DNA of 64,000 nt. It comes from Kribbella sp. NBC_01245 (lineage in GTDB: Bacteria > Actinomycetota > Actinomycetes > Propionibacteriales > Kribbellaceae). The notes below the pieces were generated by a model. It saw nothing but the letters and a program-made list of their open reading frames with translations, was not told the origin of the DNA and did not search any database. Both the position numbers and the translations under genes were made by a program. Position 1 is the stretch's first letter. Each line of letters starts with the position of its first letter. The stretch spans positions 2,046,001-2,110,000 of the forward strand of contig NZ_CP108487.1 of assembly GCF_036226525.1 (NCBI RefSeq). Reading direction: 5' to 3'. Of this stretch, positions 8,329 through 17,739 are shown in pieces.

Positions 8329-11300
8329 TTAACCCACTCTTTGCACCATCACCGATGCGTTGCATAGCGGGGCACTGCAGTGCCTGGCCCAGATGGCAAA
8401 CCGGCCGTCACCGCTCAGGCGGACATAGTCGTGATAAGAGCCGCTTGCAACTGGCGACGTGAGGCTGCGGTAGACGCCGGAGGCATACGAGTAGACGCGT
8501 GCTTGGCGAACCCCTGCCTGATGGTCGTATGTGGTGTAGGACATCACGGTCGCATCATTGGAGAGGTCCTCGACCCTCAGATCTAGCGGTTCTGCGAGAT
8601 GGAGCTTGGCGTCACCCGAAGTGACTGCTCCGGCAGTGCGCTTCTTAGTTACAACCGCATAGCGCTTGTCAGTGAGCAACACCTTCGCGGTGAAACTTGA
8701 GCCGTCATAGGAGAGAGCCGACAGCATCACGTCCTTGACGCCAGCGCCGAGCGGGATCGTCGTAGTCGTACTAGTCGTCGAGTCGAACACCCTAGATTGT
8801 GTGGTCCATAACGCCGGATCTGTGGCCGAGTTGTAGTTGCTGAACGCGTAGCCGAAATAGCGCCCGTCCCGTGACAACGCCTCGCTACCCCCACTTTCGA
8901 ACTCGCCGATCGGCTGGGGCCCGCCGCCCTTTACATAGCGCATCGCTAGGACGTTATTCCCCGCCGGTGCCACCGTGGACAGCACACTTCCTGAGGCGGA
9001 CAACTGAAGGCTCAAAATATCCGACGTGCTCGACGAGGCGATCCAACTCGTTCTCGTACCGATGCTGTGGACGAGAATGCGGTTATATCCGTTAGTCACA
9101 TTGACGAAAGCGACCACATCGCCGTTAGCGCTGACACCGAGGTGACGGTACTGGCTGACCGCTTCAGGGGTTACTCCGTCAAGACCTCGCGATGCCAAGG
9201 TGATCGATCCGGTCTCGAGGTCCTTACGGAGCAGGAACCGCCGGTCATCGTTCGGATTCTTGATCTCCGCCGGTGCCAGATTGCTCCATGCGGCCGCAGT
9301 AAAGATGGCATAACGCCCGTCGTCGCTGATGACTGGGTGGTACGTCTCGCCTGCAGTGGCTGACGAGTCGGCTTCCCCCGTGGCGGTTACCGCGATATTC
9401 GTGGCTGCGCCGAGTTTGACGACGCCGATAAGTGGGGTGAGCGGTTCGGTCGGCTTCGAGCCCTGGCTAGAGCCTTGCGCGTTGACCGCTGTGATGGAGA
9501 CCGAGTAGGAGAGGAACGGCTCGAGTCCGCTCAGGCGCAGCGCGCGGGGTGTGCCGGCCGGGACATATCGAGCGCCAGTGTCCGGGACGGTGCGAACCAC
9601 GTAGTACTGCAGCGCTGAGCCACCGTCGAAACCCGGATCCCAGGTCACCTCAGCCCCGAGCGGGACCGGGGCTGCCTTGACGTTGATGGGCGGCGAAGGG
9701 TCGCCTGGTCCGACCCGGATACGGACCGGCGTCGCCAGCGGTGGTCGACCGACACCTCCCGGCGTCATCGCTTCGACCATCACCTCACCCATCTGCGTCG
9801 CGGATGCGGTGAATACACCTTCCGGCGTGATCGTGCCGGGGCCACTAAGCATTCGCCAAGTGGGCTCGACCTCGGGATAGCCCTTGATGGCAGCCTTGAA
9901 GATGTGGGTGGCCGCGAGTTCGATCTGCTCGGGAGGATCTTCGGCGACAAGGCCCCGGAATGATCCCTCAGCCTGGAGGAGCGTTTTGGTAAAGACGAGA
10001 AGCTCGTCCTCAGACCACTCGAACTTCCAGCGGAAGAGCTTTCCAGACCATCCGACGCCCAGCTTGATACCCAGATCGACCTTGAACCAGGGCACCCCCA
10101 GACTGTCGGCACTTAGTTCCGTGAAGACCTGCAGCCGAACGCTCGGACCTGAGATCCCCATCAAGAAGACCGTCAGCTTCGCGACCGGGCCAGTGCTCAT
10201 GGTGACCTTCGCCGAAGGAGTGACGAACGCCCCGTTGTCGCCGACCTCACGGTTGATCGAGGTCGCTGACACCTGTTCTCCGCGCGATTCGATCCGGGCA
10301 CCGATCTCGCGGGCATAGGAAACCTTGAGCGTGGTGCCGAGTTTGCCGGTGAAGTCGAACCCGTAGCTGAACTTCAGTTCCGGACAGACCAGGACGGGCA
10401 CAAGCCCGACAGTGACGGTGAAGCAGCGCGGCTTCAGGGTGCCGAGGTCCATCTCCTGTTCCAGCTTGAAGCCACCGCTCGAGACGGTGGCGCGGCTGCT
10501 GAGCGAGATCTTGTTGACGACCTCCGTCGCAGTCTCAGCCGAGCCCAGTCCGATATCGAACTTGGTTTTGATCTGGGGCTTGAGCGACATCGAGACGTCG
10601 ACCGACTTGCCCTCGGACTTCATATCGAACTCAAGGACGAACGCCCCATCGCGTAGGCCGATCGACGGTGCCTTGCCCTGGACCGGGCTACCAGCCCGCT
10701 GACCTCCGCCGCGCAACGACTTGCCGTCGATCGTGGCCTCTCGTAGCCGGACTCGCGAGTTCGCCGGCACGAAGGACGCGAGATCGTCATCTCTGACGAC
10801 TAGATCAGCGGCGAGCGCACCATCGTCGAAAACGTCCGAGAGATTCGCCTCGACCGTGTAGATGGTCGTCAGACCACCCTGAACTTCGACCTGACTCACA
10901 CGGCGCAGCAGCCCACGTGGGGTCTTGGCCGTGGAGGGGGCGACAAGGACGTCGCTCACCTTGAGCGCCCGAACCTGCGCGGTTGGATTCTCGAAAACCA
11001 ACGTGCCGTCGGCGTGAACGTATCGGGCGCCGGCCATCGACTGCTCAGTCAGGATGACAGGGGTGACCGCGAGGTCAACGGCCGGTGTCAGCGGCTCGCT
11101 GGGCGGACTGGCCTGGCCGGTGCCGACCTGGTTGGTCGCCGCGACCGTGAAGGTGTAGGAGCCGGCTGGATCTAGACCGGTCACCGTCCCACTGTTGGTC
11201 GTCGTAGTGATCTGCTGGCCGCCGGGGCTGGTCGTGACGATGTAGCCGGTGACTGCCGAGGTGCCTTCGTCGGTTGGGCGGTCCCACTTCAGCGCAACAG

Positions 11301-13464
11301 TTCCCGAGCTGCTGACCGAGGTCTGAACCCCCTCAGGCTGACCCGGCACACGGGCAGCGGTGGGCGTAAGGCGCTGCAAGCGGGCGTCGCTGAGACCGGT
11401 CTTGTTCCGCGCCCGGAGGCTGAAGGTGTATTCGGTCCCGTTGGTCAGGCCGTTGATCGAGGTGACCGTAGTGTCTGGAGCGACGGTCACCACCTGGCCA
11501 CCTGGCGAGACCTCGATCTCGTATCCGGTGACCACGGCACCGCCATCGGCAGGCGGCAACCACTGCAGGTCCGCGCGTCCACTAAGTGCGATCGCCGTCG
11601 AGAAGATCGGAGCCAACGGAACATCGGCCACGACCGGCACAACCGCCTCAGACGGATCAGACGCCTGCTCTCCGGCCGCGTTGACCGCGAAAACGGTTGC
11701 CCTGTAGGTCGTGCCATTGGTGAGACCTGCCACCGTTCCGTCCAAGGCTGTTCCCGGCACCGTCTGGGAAGCACCGCCAGGTGTCGTCACGATGCGATAG
11801 CTGACAACGGATCCCGGTCCGGTGGGCGGCGAGTCCCAAGCCACGCGGATCGCACCATCCCGGGGTGTGACATTGCTGATGAACGGCTTCCCAGGCGCCT
11901 TCGGAGCGGTCGGAGTCACCGGATCCGACGGCGCCGACACGGCCGAACCGACGACATTCCTCGCCCGAACGGTGAAGGTGTATTGCCGATCATTCGTCAG
12001 ACCCGACACCACAGCCGAGGTAGTCGTCGCGGTTGCCGCCTGTCCCCCAGGCGAAGCGACGACCTCATATGACATTGGTAGATCGCCGTCGACAGTAGGC
12101 GCCGTCCAAGAAACCGAAGCCGCACCGTTCTGCGGCGTGCCGACGACCGTGGTCGGCGTACTTGGTGCTGTCGGCGCCATCGAGTAGCCCTGAAGATCGA
12201 CGTAGATCCGGATCGTGGCATTCGTGCCGTTGACGATGGTTGCCGAGCCGGAGGCATCGAGCCTGGCCCACACGAGGTTGAAGGAGTTGCGGCCGGTGGG
12301 GAACACAACATCGGTCACGCCAGCGGGCCGGCTAGTTCCTGGCGGGTAGGCGACCAACTCACCTGTGGTGCCGCCACCCGCGCCGATCACATGCAGCGCG
12401 GCGGCCGAGACACCTGTCGCGGGTACGCCGCCCTTGCCCGCCACCTTTACCGTCGTGGTGGCGCCGGCCGCCAGCAGCGTCGCGCCGGAGTCGTGGATCC
12501 GCAGGGGCATCACCGACTGCACCCGCAAGGTCGCGGCCGTCGTACTCATCGACGGCGTGTAGTAGCCGACGACGTCGACCAAATAGTGAGTCGTCCCGGG
12601 CGACGCGTTGACCAAACTGAGCCGACCGTCCGAGGCCAGCCGGGTGATGGCGCTGTTGGTCTTCGGGAGGTTGGCGGTGAACTGCCCGTGCGAGACCACC
12701 GGAGCCGTCGTACCGGCGGGATAGATGGTCCACCGGCCCGCGCCCGTCGGGCTGAGTGCGGTGATGTTCAGCACCGCTGCCGAGATCGATGCCGCGGCGG
12801 GTAGCCCGCCTTTGGCGGCGACTGGAACGGTGATCGCCGCGTTGGCGCCCACGGGAGTCTTGGTCCCCACGCCGATGGCATTCCTGGTATCGACGATTCG
12901 TGCCTGCTTAAGGGGAACGAAGCGAGTTGCCGGAGCGGTCACGCTGTCGTCGGTGTAGTAACCAGCGACATCCACGATCAGCCGGAGTGTGCCTGAGCTG
13001 GAGTTGTGGAAGCTCGCCTCGCCGGCCGCATTGACGCGCAGCAGAGAGCTGGAAGTCGTCCACCCGCCTACTGGGAAGATCAGCGTAGAGACGCCGGGAC
13101 GTGGCTGACCCGCCGGCCACGCAGGTAGTGCGCCTGCCGCAGTCGGGTTTCCTACGTGAATGTTGACGGATAATCCGCTGATACCGGACGCCGGCAATCC
13201 GCCTCGACCGGCGAACTTCGTAGTAACGGTCGTCTGCGCCGGAACCGCAGTCGAGGTAGGAACACCCACCGCGGCACCAGTGTCCAGGAGCCGCGCCGGC
13301 GTGGTCAGCGGTACATATTGGCCGGCCCCACTCGTCGGTGTCACGGACGCGGCCGTACCGGCGGCCGAGCCTGTTGGAGCGCTTGGAGCAGCGACGCTGG
13401 GAACAGCGAGAAGTGAGGCAAAGACACTCAGGACAGACAAAAGTAACAGCACGTGGCGGCGCAC
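8329..13464 (-). CDS. Giant secreted fibronectin type III/beta-propeller protein
   Basis: A 1711-residue protein starting at a GTG with AGGGGGAA upstream. Residues 1-26 are a Sec signal peptide. Three tandem repeats of about 115 residues follow (roughly 45-430), each ending in a VDVAGYYT or VDLQGYS motif after a KGGLP/RGGLP motif, a known actinobacterial surface repeat. About four fibronectin type III domains cover roughly 430-890, then an unrecognised all-beta region to about 1290, another FnIII at about 1310-1400, and a C-terminal TolB/PD40-like propeller with repeated SDDGRYAIF, SANGDVVAF and SGDGRFAIW motifs. It sits between tadC and the pilin on the same strand. Adhesin or pilus accessory function is inference. 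Confidence 0.88.
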   Translation of the reverse strand: MRRHVLLLLSVLSVFASLLAVPSVAAPSAPTGSAAGTAASVTPTSGAGQYVPLTTPARLLDTGAAVGVPTSTAVPAQTTVTTKFAGRGGLPASGISGLSVNIHVGNPTAAGALPAWPAGQPRPGVSTLIFPVGGWTTSSSLLRVNAAGEASFHNSSSGTLRLIVDVAGYYTDDSVTAPATRFVPLKQARIVDTRNAIGVGTKTPVGANAAITVPVAAKGGLPAAASISAAVLNITALSPTGAGRWTIYPAGTTAPVVSHGQFTANLPKTNSAITRLASDGRLSLVNASPGTTHYLVDVVGYYTPSMSTTAATLRVQSVMPLRIHDSGATLLAAGATTTVKVAGKGGVPATGVSAAALHVIGAGGGTTGELVAYPPGTSRPAGVTDVVFPTGRNSFNLVWARLDASGSATIVNGTNATIRIYVDLQGYSMAPTAPSTPTTVVGTPQNGAASVSWTAPTVDGDLPMSYEVVASPGGQAATATTTSAVVSGLTNDRQYTFTVRARNVVGSAVSAPSDPVTPTAPKAPGKPFISNVTPRDGAIRVAWDSPPTGPGSVVSYRIVTTPGGASQTVPGTALDGTVAGLTNGTTYRATVFAVNAAGEQASDPSEAVVPVVADVPLAPIFSTAIALSGRADLQWLPPADGGAVVTGYEIEVSPGGQVVTVAPDTTVTSINGLTNGTEYTFSLRARNKTGLSDARLQRLTPTAARVPGQPEGVQTSVSSSGTVALKWDRPTDEGTSAVTGYIVTTSPGGQQITTTTNSGTVTGLDPAGSYTFTVAATNQVGTGQASPPSEPLTPAVDLAVTPVILTEQSMAGARYVHADGTLVFENPTAQVRALKVSDVLVAPSTAKTPRGLLRRVSQVEVQGGLTTIYTVEANLSDVFDDGALAADLVVRDDDLASFVPANSRVRLREATIDGKSLRGGGQRAGSPVQGKAPSIGLRDGAFVLEFDMKSEGKSVDVSMSLKPQIKTKFDIGLGSAETATEVVNKISLSSRATVSSGGFKLEQEMDLGTLKPRCFTVTVGLVPVLVCPELKFSYGFDFTGKLGTTLKVSYAREIGARIESRGEQVSATSINREVGDNGAFVTPSAKVTMSTGPVAKLTVFLMGISGPSVRLQVFTELSADSLGVPWFKVDLGIKLGVGWSGKLFRWKFEWSEDELLVFTKTLLQAEGSFRGLVAEDPPEQIELAATHIFKAAIKGYPEVEPTWRMLSGPGTITPEGVFTASATQMGEVMVEAMTPGGVGRPPLATPVRIRVGPGDPSPPINVKAAPVPLGAEVTWDPGFDGGSALQYYVVRTVPDTGARYVPAGTPRALRLSGLEPFLSYSVSITAVNAQGSSQGSKPTEPLTPLIGVVKLGAATNIAVTATGEADSSATAGETYHPVISDDGRYAIFTAAAWSNLAPAEIKNPNDDRRFLLRKDLETGSITLASRGLDGVTPEAVSQYRHLGVSANGDVVAFVNVTNGYNRILVHSIGTRTSWIASSSTSDILSLQLSASGSVLSTVAPAGNNVLAMRYVKGGGPQPIGEFESGGSEALSRDGRYFGYAFSNYNSATDPALWTTQSRVFDSTTSTTTTIPLGAGVKDVMLSALSYDGSSFTAKVLLTDKRYAVVTKKRTAGAVTSGDAKLHLAEPLDLRVEDLSNDATVMSYTTYDHQAGVRQARVYSYASGVYRSLTSPVASGSYHDYVRLSGDGRFAIWARHCSAPLCNASVMVQRVG

Positions 13465-13549
13465 CGGATTCCCCCTACAGTCGACCGATTCGCCGAGACC
13501 CTAGCCCGGTTTCACCGCCGCCGGGGGCTTTCTGCAGGAACCTGCAATC

Positions 13550-14473
13550 TTAGTTGGCCAGGATTGCCGCAGCGGCAGGATAGGCCAGGAAGAGCAGGAA
13601 GGCGGCGCACATCACCAACTGGGCGACGAGCATGGACTGGGAACGTTCCCCTGCCTTGCCTTCCACGTCGGCGAGTTCCTTGCGGCGCAGGCTGGCCGCC
13701 CGCGACAGCAGGGAGGCGCGGATCTTCGCGCCCTCGTCACCGGCCAGCGCGAGTGCGGAGGCCAGGTCGCGCAGTTCGTCCACGCCGAGGTCCTCGCCGA
13801 GCCGGGCCATCGCGTCCCACGGAGTGATACCGATCAGCCGCGCGTTCGCGAGCGCCTGCCGGATTCTGGCCATCGCCCAGTGGTCGCCGATGGTCGAGGC
13901 CGTCATCAGGGCCTCGGGCAGACCACGGCCACCGGCCAGGTTCATCGCGACCAGGTCGAGGAAGCTGCCGACCACGTGCCGGAAGTCCCGGCGCCGGATC
14001 TCGGCCTCCTGGCGCAACGCCAGATCCGGCAGGAAGAACGCGAGCGCCGCGCCGCCCAGGGTCACGATCGCGGGCGTCACACCGGGCGCGTAGGCGCCGA
14101 GCACCAGCCCGAACAGCCCGAGCACAAAGGGAATCACGAACAGCGCGGCGATGGCGGCGAAGACCTTGGTCGCCATCATCGCGGCGAACGGCCGGTTCAT
14201 CACCGCGAGGTCCCGGCGCAACTTGCCGAAGTGCCAGCCGCGGGCGATCGCCTCGGCCTCGAGCCGGCGGCCGAGCGTGTCCTTGGCCCGGTCGACTCCG
14301 CCGAGCACGCGCTCCCCAGCCGCGCTCGCCGTCGCCGCTGACGTGTAGCCGGTACGGGCGGCGTCGATCCGCGCGATGGTCGACCGTACGTTGGCCGCCG
14401 GGCGGACGAAGACCCGCACCAGCAGGTAGATCCCGGTGCCGAAGATCGCCCCGGTGAGCAGCGCCCAGGTCAT
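13550..14473 (-). CDS. tadC: Type II/Tad secretion inner-membrane protein TadC
   Basis: About 307 residues of the T2SS F family. The cytoplasmic core (RRRDFRHVVGSFLDLVAMNL ... GGRGLPEALMTA) and three main hydrophobic stretches, at the N-terminus, about residue 100-150 and the C-terminus, are as expected. TadC pairs with TadB to form the inner-membrane platform that couples the TadA ATPase to pilin polymerisation. I start at the ATG at 14473 because it overlaps the tadB stop (ATGA); longer upstream frames are not needed. Confidence 0.88.
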   Translation of the reverse strand: MTWALLTGAIFGTGIYLLVRVFVRPAANVRSTIARIDAARTGYTSAATASAAGERVLGGVDRAKDTLGRRLEAEAIARGWHFGKLRRDLAVMNRPFAAMMATKVFAAIAALFVIPFVLGLFGLVLGAYAPGVTPAIVTLGGAALAFFLPDLALRQEAEIRRRDFRHVVGSFLDLVAMNLAGGRGLPEALMTASTIGDHWAMARIRQALANARLIGITPWDAMARLGEDLGVDELRDLASALALAGDEGAKIRASLLSRAASLRRKELADVEGKAGERSQSMLVAQLVMCAAFLLFLAYPAAAAILAN

Positions 14474-15372
14474 CCGACCACCTCCATCCGGTCGTCGCCG
14501 AGCTTCCGCGCCTGGGTCTGACCGGCGCCGGCCAGGAACCGCTCCGGCACCTCGATCTTCGCCAGCCGGCGCAACCACACCAGGCCGATCGTGTAGAGCC
14601 CGATCACCAGTGCGAGCACGAACTGCCCGATGAAGGTCGTGTACGGCGCGACGTACTCCGGGTTGAACAGGATGAGCATGGCCGCGACGAGCAACGTCAC
14701 GCCGACGACGACCTGGACGCTCCGGCGCGTACTCCGCCGCTCGGAGGCCACCTTGCGTCGTACGTCGAGTTCCTCGCGGGCCGAATCGGCCAGGGCGGTG
14801 AGCACTTCGCGAAGGCCGGGGCCGCGTAGTCGTGCGTTCAGAACGAGGGCTGCGATGATCAGGTCTGCCGATGGATCGTCGAGGTCGTCGGCGAAACGCA
14901 TAAGGGCCGTCGGCAACGGTTCGCGGATGCGGAGGCGGTCGACCAGCAGGTTGAGGCTCGGCTTGATCGCGGGAGCGGCGTTCACCGCGGTGGCGGGAAT
15001 GGCCTGTTCCAGGCCGACCGCGCCCGCGATCGTGTCCCGCATCGCCTCGGTCCAGCCGGCCAGGGCTTCCAGCCGCTCGATCGCGCGGCGTTCCTCACCG
15101 GCACCGCCGAAGAAGCGGTCGGCCAGACCCGCCAGGGCGCCGAGGGCGACGGCGAGCACGAGCCAGCGGGTGACCACCAGCACCACCAGGCCGACCCCGA
15201 TACCGATGCCGAGTTTGACCAGGGCCTTGCGGTTGGCGGGGTTGTTCGACCGGGAGAATAGCGAGGGCGTCGCCTCCTTCGGCTCGGTCCCCCGCAACGC
15301 CACGATCAGCAGCAGGATCGCGCCACCGACGACGGCACCGCACAGCAACGCGAGGATGGTCCGGTCGTCCAT
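14470..15372 (-). CDS. tadB: Type II/Tad secretion inner-membrane protein TadB
   Basis: About 300 residues with T2SS F topology: an N-terminal helix (LALLCGAVVGGAILLLIV), a second hydrophobic segment near 55-75, the cytoplasmic F domain (AGWTEAMRDTIAGAVGLEQAI) and two C-terminal helices. It is located between tadA and tadC, as in canonical Tad loci. The start is either the ATG at 15372, just after the tadA stop, or the ATG at 15390, six codons earlier; neither has a strong ribosome site. It is the platform partner of TadC. Confidence 0.87.
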   Translation of the reverse strand: MDDRTILALLCGAVVGGAILLLIVALRGTEPKEATPSLFSRSNNPANRKALVKLGIGIGVGLVVLVVTRWLVLAVALGALAGLADRFFGGAGEERRAIERLEALAGWTEAMRDTIAGAVGLEQAIPATAVNAAPAIKPSLNLLVDRLRIREPLPTALMRFADDLDDPSADLIIAALVLNARLRGPGLREVLTALADSAREELDVRRKVASERRSTRRSVQVVVGVTLLVAAMLILFNPEYVAPYTTFIGQFVLALVIGLYTIGLVWLRRLAKIEVPERFLAGAGQTQARKLGDDRMEVVG

Positions 15373-15373
15373 G

Positions 15374-16681
15374 TCAGGCCCATCGTCCATGCACCAGCGG
15401 CTGGTAGCCGAAGTGCTCGAGTTCCTCGATACAGGCGATCGGCGCGTGCGGCGCGGCCCGGCCGTCGGCACCCGGCGCGAAGATCTCGCCGGACAGCACC
15501 CGGCCGTCCCAGCCGGTCACCTCGCGGACGCTCTCGATGTACCGGCTGAGGCCGCCGCCGTGCTGGTAGTCGTTGAACTTGCGCACGAACACGACGAAGT
15601 CCAGCGCACCCGAGATCAGCATCTGGGTCGCCTCCATCGGCAGCCGCTCCTGCGACTGGATGGCGTACGTGCTGATCCGGTTGAACACCTCCATCGAGCT
15701 GTTCGAGTGGATCGTCGACAGCGAGCCGTCGTTACCCTGGCTCATCGCGTTCAGCATCGTCACGATCTCGTTGCCGAGCACCTCACCGACGATGACGCGG
15801 CTCGGGTTCATCCGGAGCGAACGGCGGACCAGGTCCGCCATGCTGACCTCGCCGGCGCCTTCGGAGTTCGGCAGCCGCTCCTCGAACGCGACGACGTTCG
15901 GGTGCAGGTCCTTGAACTCGCCCAGTCCGAGCTCCAGCGCCCGCTCGACCGTGATCAGGCGTTCGTGCGGCGCGATCTCGTTCGCGAGGGCGCGTAGCAA
16001 GGTGGTCTTACCCGAGTTGGTCGCGCCGGCGATCATGATGTTCTTGCGGGCCGCGACGGCCGCCTTGAGGAACGACGCGATATCGCTCGACATGGTGCCG
16101 TTGTTCACCAGGTCCGGCAGGAACACCTTGCCCAGTCGCGCCCGCCGGATCGAGATCGCCGGCCGGGAGGTCACGCCCATCACGGCCGACAACCGGGAGC
16201 CGTCGGGCAGCCGCAGGTCGAGCTCGGGGTTGGCCGAGTCGAACGGACGGCTGGTCAGACCGGCGTGGGCCGCCAGCACCTGGATCAGCTCGACCAGTTC
16301 CTCGTCGCTGTCGGCCACCGGCCCGGGACGTTCCTCGCGCCCATCGCCGTACTGCACGAACACCTGATCGCACCCGTTGATGTCGATGTTCTCGACCTCG
16401 GGGTCATCGATCAGCGGCTGCAGGCGTCCGACGCCGAACAGCGCCGAGTGGATGGCCTGAGCGATCTCGGCGTCGTCGTCGGGCGTGGGCGGCGTACGGC
16501 CCTCTGCGAGCTCGTAGCGCGCGTGGTCCTCGAGGACCTGCACGATCAGCGAACGCGCGTACTCCCGCTCATCCTCGGCGGACATCGGCGGTACGCCGTT
16601 CACCTGGTCCCGTCGGCGCTGCTCGTTCAGCCGCTCGGCCACCTGGACGCGCAGCTTGCGCACCAGCTCCTGGTCGATCAC
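15374..16681 (-). CDS. tadA: Tad pilus assembly ATPase TadA/CpaF
   Basis: A 435-residue secretion ATPase of the VirB11/CpaF family. The Walker A motif GATNSGKTT is at about 219-227, a Walker B-like RVIVGEV at about 295-301, and a His box (GSLSTIHSNS) at about 319-328. The N-terminal part carries the Tad-type helical domain. It powers Flp pilus polymerisation at the cytoplasmic face of TadB/TadC. The start codon is GTG, overlapping the upstream tadZ-like stop as GTGA (16678-16681). Confidence 0.95.
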   Translation of the reverse strand: MIDQELVRKLRVQVAERLNEQRRRDQVNGVPPMSAEDEREYARSLIVQVLEDHARYELAEGRTPPTPDDDAEIAQAIHSALFGVGRLQPLIDDPEVENIDINGCDQVFVQYGDGREERPGPVADSDEELVELIQVLAAHAGLTSRPFDSANPELDLRLPDGSRLSAVMGVTSRPAISIRRARLGKVFLPDLVNNGTMSSDIASFLKAAVAARKNIMIAGATNSGKTTLLRALANEIAPHERLITVERALELGLGEFKDLHPNVVAFEERLPNSEGAGEVSMADLVRRSLRMNPSRVIVGEVLGNEIVTMLNAMSQGNDGSLSTIHSNSSMEVFNRISTYAIQSQERLPMEATQMLISGALDFVVFVRKFNDYQHGGGLSRYIESVREVTGWDGRVLSGEIFAPGADGRAAPHAPIACIEELEHFGYQPLVHGRWA

Positions 16682-17739
16682 TGCTGGTACTCCCCGGTCG
16701 TGCCCGTTGTATCCGTCGTACCGGCCGTACCTGTTCCGTAGTAGTCAGACGTGGTGTAGCCCGACGCCTCGGTCGTGCTGGCCGTTTCGCTCGTACTGGC
16801 CGCCGTGTGGTCCGTGGCGGTTGCAGCGTCGTATGTCGTAGTGCCGGCGTCATAGGTCGCTGTGCTGTCGTACGTCGTCGCACTGGCCTCGTACGTCGCA
16901 GTGCCGTCGTACGACGCGGCAGCGTGCTGGGCTGAGCCGTAGCTCGCGTTGTTCGTCGGGAAGGCGGCCTGGGCCATGTCGAAGTCGGTCGACGTACGCG
17001 GTGCGACGGCGGCCGCCATCTCGGCCGCGATCACGCTGCCGGTGCGGATCAGGCTGGTCCGGTCGAGCCGTCCCACGCCCCTGCCGTCGAAGAACGCGGC
17101 ACCCGCCGGGTCGAGCGCGAGGTGCCACCGGTGCTGGATCGGCGTCGACATCTGGTCGAGCACGGACCAGACCTGCCGTACGCCGTCGCGCCGCTTCGGG
17201 TCGGCCACCACGATCACGCCGAGCTGGGCGTCGACGTGGTGGACCAAGGACGAGATCCGCTCGCGCAGGTGCGCCACGGACGACCCGGTCGCCGTACAGA
17301 CGAGCACGACGAGACCGGCGGACTGGAGCACGGGCAACTGCGGCGAGTTCGGGCCGATCCGCCCGCAGTCCGCGAGCACGTCGCTGCCGTACATCTGGTT
17401 GAAAGCCTGTCCGAGCGGCGCCCACAACCCGCCCATACCGCCGATCTGCTCAGGCGCGCGCACGCCCAGCAACACGTCGAGGCCACCGTCGAGCTGCTGG
17501 CTGTGCGCCATGATGACCTCGTCGCCGATGCCCTTCCGCCCGGCGGCCGCCAAACTCACGAGCCCGCGGTCGGGGTTCAGCGCGGTCTGCCCCGGCCCGG
17601 TCATCCGGATCGCGACATCACTGCCCGACGGGTCGCACTCGCTCAGCAAAACCTGCCGCGGCCAAAGCGCCCCAACCACCAACGACGCCGTCGTAACCCC
17701 CGGCGACCCTTTCGCGCTCGCCAACGCCACCAACGCCAT
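16678..17739 (-). CDS. TadZ/CpaE-like atypical ParA ATPase with Tyr-Thr-rich tail
   Basis: A 353-residue MinD/ParA-fold protein. The N-terminal motif SAKGSPGVTTASL corresponds to a deviant Walker A in which the lysine before TT is replaced by valine, as in many CpaE/TadZ localisation factors. Other ParA-like landmarks are LLSECDPSGSD and LVVLVCTATGSS. Residues about 260-353 form a low-complexity tail with repeated TYD/TYE units in a Thr/Ala/Ser background. TadZ positions the Tad apparatus at a cell site. The start shares one base with the cpaB-like stop (TGATG). Confidence 0.82.
   Translation of the reverse strand: MALVALASAKGSPGVTTASLVVGALWPRQVLLSECDPSGSDVAIRMTGPGQTALNPDRGLVSLAAAGRKGIGDEVIMAHSQQLDGGLDVLLGVRAPEQIGGMGGLWAPLGQAFNQMYGSDVLADCGRIGPNSPQLPVLQSAGLVVLVCTATGSSVAHLRERISSLVHHVDAQLGVIVVADPKRRDGVRQVWSVLDQMSTPIQHRWHLALDPAGAAFFDGRGVGRLDRTSLIRTGSVIAAEMAAAVAPRTSTDFDMAQAAFPTNNASYGSAQHAAASYDGTATYEASATTYDSTATYDAGTTTYDAATATDHTAASTSETASTTEASGYTTSDYYGTGTAGTTDTTGTTGEYQQ

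Noticed and set aside
8201..8365. N-terminal extension of the Flp-like pilin to 124 residues
   Set aside because: The extension overlaps the 3' end of the FnIII gene and lacks a ribosome site, while the ATG at 8200 has AAAGGAA and gives a normal pilin length.
16830..16915. DNA direct repeats of tcgtacgtcg type as a regulatory array
   Set aside because: They fall in frame inside the TadZ-like gene and encode the TYD repeats, so coding explains them.
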